A stretch of DNA of 64,000 nucleotides, taken from the NCBI RefSeq assembly GCF_051251695.1, contig NZ_JBPOEU010000002.1, positions 62,001-126,000 of the forward strand. Reading direction: 5' to 3'. This document shows positions 61,768 through 64,000 of the stretch, piece by piece. Made by a program: the position numbers and the translations under genes. Within the stretch, counting starts at the first letter, position 1. Each line of letters opens with the position of its first letter. The notes beneath the pieces were generated by a model, which worked only from the letters and a program-made list of their open reading frames with translations, was not told the DNA's origin and searched no databases. The DNA comes from Maritalea sp051251695 (GTDB lineage Bacteria; Pseudomonadota; Alphaproteobacteria; Rhizobiales; Devosiaceae).

Positions 61768-62886
61768 ATGAACCAGTTTGAAGCCAATTCGCAATTCGAC
61801 CTTGAGTGCAAAGAAATCAACAAAAGCTTTGATGATTTTCGAGCAGTAAAGGATGTCAGCTTCAACGTTCCAACTGGCACCTTCTTTTCAATTCTTGGCC
61901 CTTCGGGCTGTGGCAAAACAACCCTCTTGCGCATGATAGCCGGCTTCCAAGAAGCCACAAGCGGCGACTTGCTGATCAAGGGCAAATCAATGATCGGGGT
62001 TGCACCGAACAAGCGCCCGGTTTCCATGGTTTTTCAACATCTTGCTCTGTTCCCAATGATGAACATTGAAGCAAATGTCGGCTTTGGACTACGGCAGCGC
62101 GGCGTGCCCCGCGAAGACATCGCCAAACGTGTTGCAACCGTATTGGAGCGCGTCGGATTGCCCGGCGTCGGCACACGGCAAATCAATCAACTTTCTGGCG
62201 GGCAAAAACAACGCGTCGCTATCGCCCGCTGCATGGTGCTCGAACCCGATGTTCTGTTGCTGGACGAACCGCTTGGAGCGCTTGATTTAAAGCTGCGCGA
62301 GCACATGAAAATCGAGCTTAAAACGCTTCAATCCGAATTCGGCACAACATTTGTCTATATCACCCACGACCAATCTGAGGCGCTTGTGATGAGCGACCAA
62401 ATTGCGGTGATGAACCAAGGCGAGTTTGAACAGGTCGGCACCGCTCGTGAACTCTATCACAAACCCAATACCGCCTTTGTGGCTGGATTTGTTGGTGAGG
62501 CCAATAAATATAGCGCCACCGTCGACGCAGCATTTGGTGACGCGGTAACGTTGGTGACAGCAGACGGGATGGAGCTTAAAGGCATCAGCCCGACATCATC
62601 GCTTTCCAAAGGCGACAAAGCGGAAGTGTTTGTGCGACCAGAAGCAGTGCGGCTTTCAGTGGATGCAGGCAAATTTGGTGGCATTGAAAACCTGAACACT
62701 GGCATTGTTGAAAACATCTTATTCAATGGCGCGAACAGCCACATCATTTTGCGTGAAGAAAAATCCGGTGGCGAGATGAACGTCGCCATTCCACAAACTG
62801 GCGAGTTCCGCGACCTCAATAAGGGTGACAAGGTTCACATTGGCTGGGAAGCATCGCAAACCAGATGTTACGCAGTGGGTGCGTGA
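61768..62886 (+). CDS. ABC ATP-binding protein, PotA family
   Basis: 372 residues from the ATG at 61768 (CCGGAG upstream). Walker A GPSGCGKTT, FQHLALFPMMNIEANVGFG, signature LSGGQKQR, Walker B LLLDEPLGALDLK and switch His in YITHDQSEA. After residue 245 a TOBE domain follows (VFVRPEAVRLS), typical of PotA/FbpC-type importers. It ends one base before the ATG of the permease. Confidence 0.92.
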   Translation: MNQFEANSQFDLECKEINKSFDDFRAVKDVSFNVPTGTFFSILGPSGCGKTTLLRMIAGFQEATSGDLLIKGKSMIGVAPNKRPVSMVFQHLALFPMMNIEANVGFGLRQRGVPREDIAKRVATVLERVGLPGVGTRQINQLSGGQKQRVAIARCMVLEPDVLLLDEPLGALDLKLREHMKIELKTLQSEFGTTFVYITHDQSEALVMSDQIAVMNQGEFEQVGTARELYHKPNTAFVAGFVGEANKYSATVDAAFGDAVTLVTADGMELKGISPTSSLSKGDKAEVFVRPEAVRLSVDAGKFGGIENLNTGIVENILFNGANSHIILREEKSGGEMNVAIPQTGEFRDLNKGDKVHIGWEASQTRCYAVGA

Positions 62887-62887
62887 T

Positions 62888-63751
62888 ATGACAAACACGC
62901 AATCCAAACTTGGTCTATACCTTTTGATGGCACCATTGATGTTGTGGCTGCTGATGCTCATCATCATTCCCCATATCGGCATGTTTTTGGTGTCGATCAG
63001 CGTAAAAACCGGTGTCCGGCAATATGTCACGGGCCTTGGCAACTATATGGTGTTTTTCACCGAGCCGCTTTATTGGAACACTTTCGCGCGCACGGCCTTT
63101 ATGTCGATATCTGCGACGTTCCTAACCCTCATCATTGGGTTCCCCGTTGCCTATTACATTGCAAAATTGACCCGCGGCCGGACAAAGACAACTCTATTTT
63201 TGATGTGCCTCATTCCCTTTTGGGTTTCCGAGTTGGTGCGCACATTTGGCTGGATGATTTTGCTGCGCGAAACAGGTATATTTTCCAGTCTCCTACAATA
63301 TTTAGGCATCGTATCTGGGCCGGTTGAGTTCTTGTACAATGATGCAGCGATTATGATCGGGTTGGTCTACACGTCCATGTTGTTCATGGTCGTACCGCTC
63401 GTCACAACGCTTGATAGTTTGGATGACAGCTTGATCGAAGCTGGATATGATTTGGGTGGAAATGGCATTTCCATTTTACGCGAGATCATCATCCCCCACG
63501 CCATGCCCGGCATCGTTTCGGGCTGCATTGTGGTGTTCATGCTTTCGCTGGGCAATTACCTCACGCCAATTCTTTTGGGCGGCAAAGACAGCCTGTGGTT
63601 CACCGGACTGATCTATAGTCAATTCATCACCCGCTTCAATTGGGAGTTAGGTTCCGCATTCGGGTTCCTATTGTTGGCTTTGTCATCAACGATTGTTTGG
63701 GTTGGGCTTAAGCTCTCTCGCCAATCTCTAACCGACACTGTGGGGCAATAA
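62888..63751 (+). CDS. ABC permease, PotB type
   Basis: 287 residues with six helices, starting MTNTQSK at 62888 one base after the ATPase stop. The coupling loop is DSLDDSLIEAGYDLGGNGISILREIIIPHAMPGI. The segment LMCLIPFWVSELVRTFGWMILLRETGIF is the family's hallmark. With the next gene it forms the membrane channel of the importer. Confidence 0.9.
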   Translation: MTNTQSKLGLYLLMAPLMLWLLMLIIIPHIGMFLVSISVKTGVRQYVTGLGNYMVFFTEPLYWNTFARTAFMSISATFLTLIIGFPVAYYIAKLTRGRTKTTLFLMCLIPFWVSELVRTFGWMILLRETGIFSSLLQYLGIVSGPVEFLYNDAAIMIGLVYTSMLFMVVPLVTTLDSLDDSLIEAGYDLGGNGISILREIIIPHAMPGIVSGCIVVFMLSLGNYLTPILLGGKDSLWFTGLIYSQFITRFNWELGSAFGFLLLALSSTIVWVGLKLSRQSLTDTVGQ

Positions 63752-63752
63752 G

Positions 63753-64000
63753 ATGATCGCAACAATCCCACAATCAAAAGCATTTGCGTGGACATACCGC
63801 GCTTACATCATTTTGTTTTTCATCTATCTGGCATTGCCACTAACGGTGGTGTGCGCGTTTGCTTTCAACGACAGCGTGTTCCCATCCCTTCCATGGGATG
63901 GGTTCACTTGGGCATGGTTTTTTGGCAATGAAGCACCCTATATTGGCGTCTTTAACGAACGTCCGATTATCCGCTCCATCGGCACGTCATTGTTCGTCGC
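63753..64000 (+). CDS. ABC permease, PotC type, cut by the window edge
   Basis: The ATG at 63753 lies one base past the PotB-type stop; 82 residues are visible (MIATIPQSKAFAWTYRAY, then helix IILFFIYLALPLTVVCAFAF and the periplasmic loop NDSVFPSLPWDGFTWAWFF). This is the start of the second permease; it continues outside. Confidence 0.85.
   Translation, partial: MIATIPQSKAFAWTYRAYIILFFIYLALPLTVVCAFAFNDSVFPSLPWDGFTWAWFFGNEAPYIGVFNERPIIRSIGTSLFV

Noticed and set aside
1..64000. Search for CRISPR arrays, tRNA or rRNA genes, insertion sequences, prophage or integrase genes
   Set aside because: No repeated spacer pattern, cloverleaf, rRNA stretch, transposase or integrase was seen; the gaps between genes are short and explained by promoters or hairpins.

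Overview
The window is one continuous stretch of bacterial chromosome, coding almost end to end, with about 60 protein genes on both strands. It contains no rRNA, tRNA, CRISPR array, insertion sequence or phage gene that I can see. Base composition is moderate (about half G+C). The gene families (NarR and separate NarK1/NarK2, RpoE-ChrR, a CueR with CopA, polyamine-type ABC genes, DUF1365, DUF2177, S58 and M55 peptidases) point to an alphaproteobacterium, probably a marine member of the Hyphomicrobiales or a relative. That placement is an inference from gene content only.

Layout. 1-15.6 kb is ordinary metabolism and transport: a cut-off AraC regulator, a gamma-glutamylcyclotransferase-like protein overlapping an RluA-type pseudouridine synthase, an MFS exporter, a nucleoside-kinase-like P-loop protein, a lipoprotein polysaccharide deacetylase, a PLP trans-sulfuration enzyme, an AraC regulator divergent from a DUF3224 protein, two overlapping EamA permeases, an ABC-F protein, a 3-mercaptopyruvate sulfurtransferase, a pseudouridine-catabolism pair (HTH-kinase PsuK plus glycosidase PsuG) and a sugar kinase. 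15.7-28.1 kb is a respiratory nitrate reductase operon read leftward: narK1-narK2-narG-narH-narJ-narI-parvulin-moaA-mogA. It is driven from an intergenic region holding a perfect FNR box and is flanked by the divergent regulator narR.

29-40 kb carries an amine oxidase, MFS and pentapeptide-repeat genes, a sigma factor followed by a YfbK-type von Willebrand protein, and an RpoE-ChrR stress module with its usual companions (SDR, FAD oxidoreductase, DUF1365, DUF2177). 40-46.4 kb holds a decayed DeoR regulator, an ArsC-like protein, two peptidase families linked to D-residue substrates, an AbrB-type membrane protein, and, divergently, threonine aldolase and an FAD amine/amino-acid oxidase. 46.4-49.4 kb is a copper operon copA-small ORF-cueR with a 19-bp-spacer MerR-type promoter.

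The most notable system is at 49.4-58.4 kb. A 1120-residue membrane hybrid histidine kinase is divergent from a five-gene ABC importer. Its architecture and C-terminal tail resemble Vibrio ChiS, a hybrid kinase that binds DNA directly, and the importer's binding protein resembles the chitin-oligosaccharide binding protein CBP that controls ChiS. The shared intergenic region contains repeated TTTAC-type elements. The window ends in a polyamine-type ABC operon (60.6-64 kb), cut by the right edge.

Recurring structural theme: GC-rich perfect hairpins sit at intercistronic points where neighbouring genes need different protein amounts (after narK1, narK2, narI and both ABC binding-protein genes).
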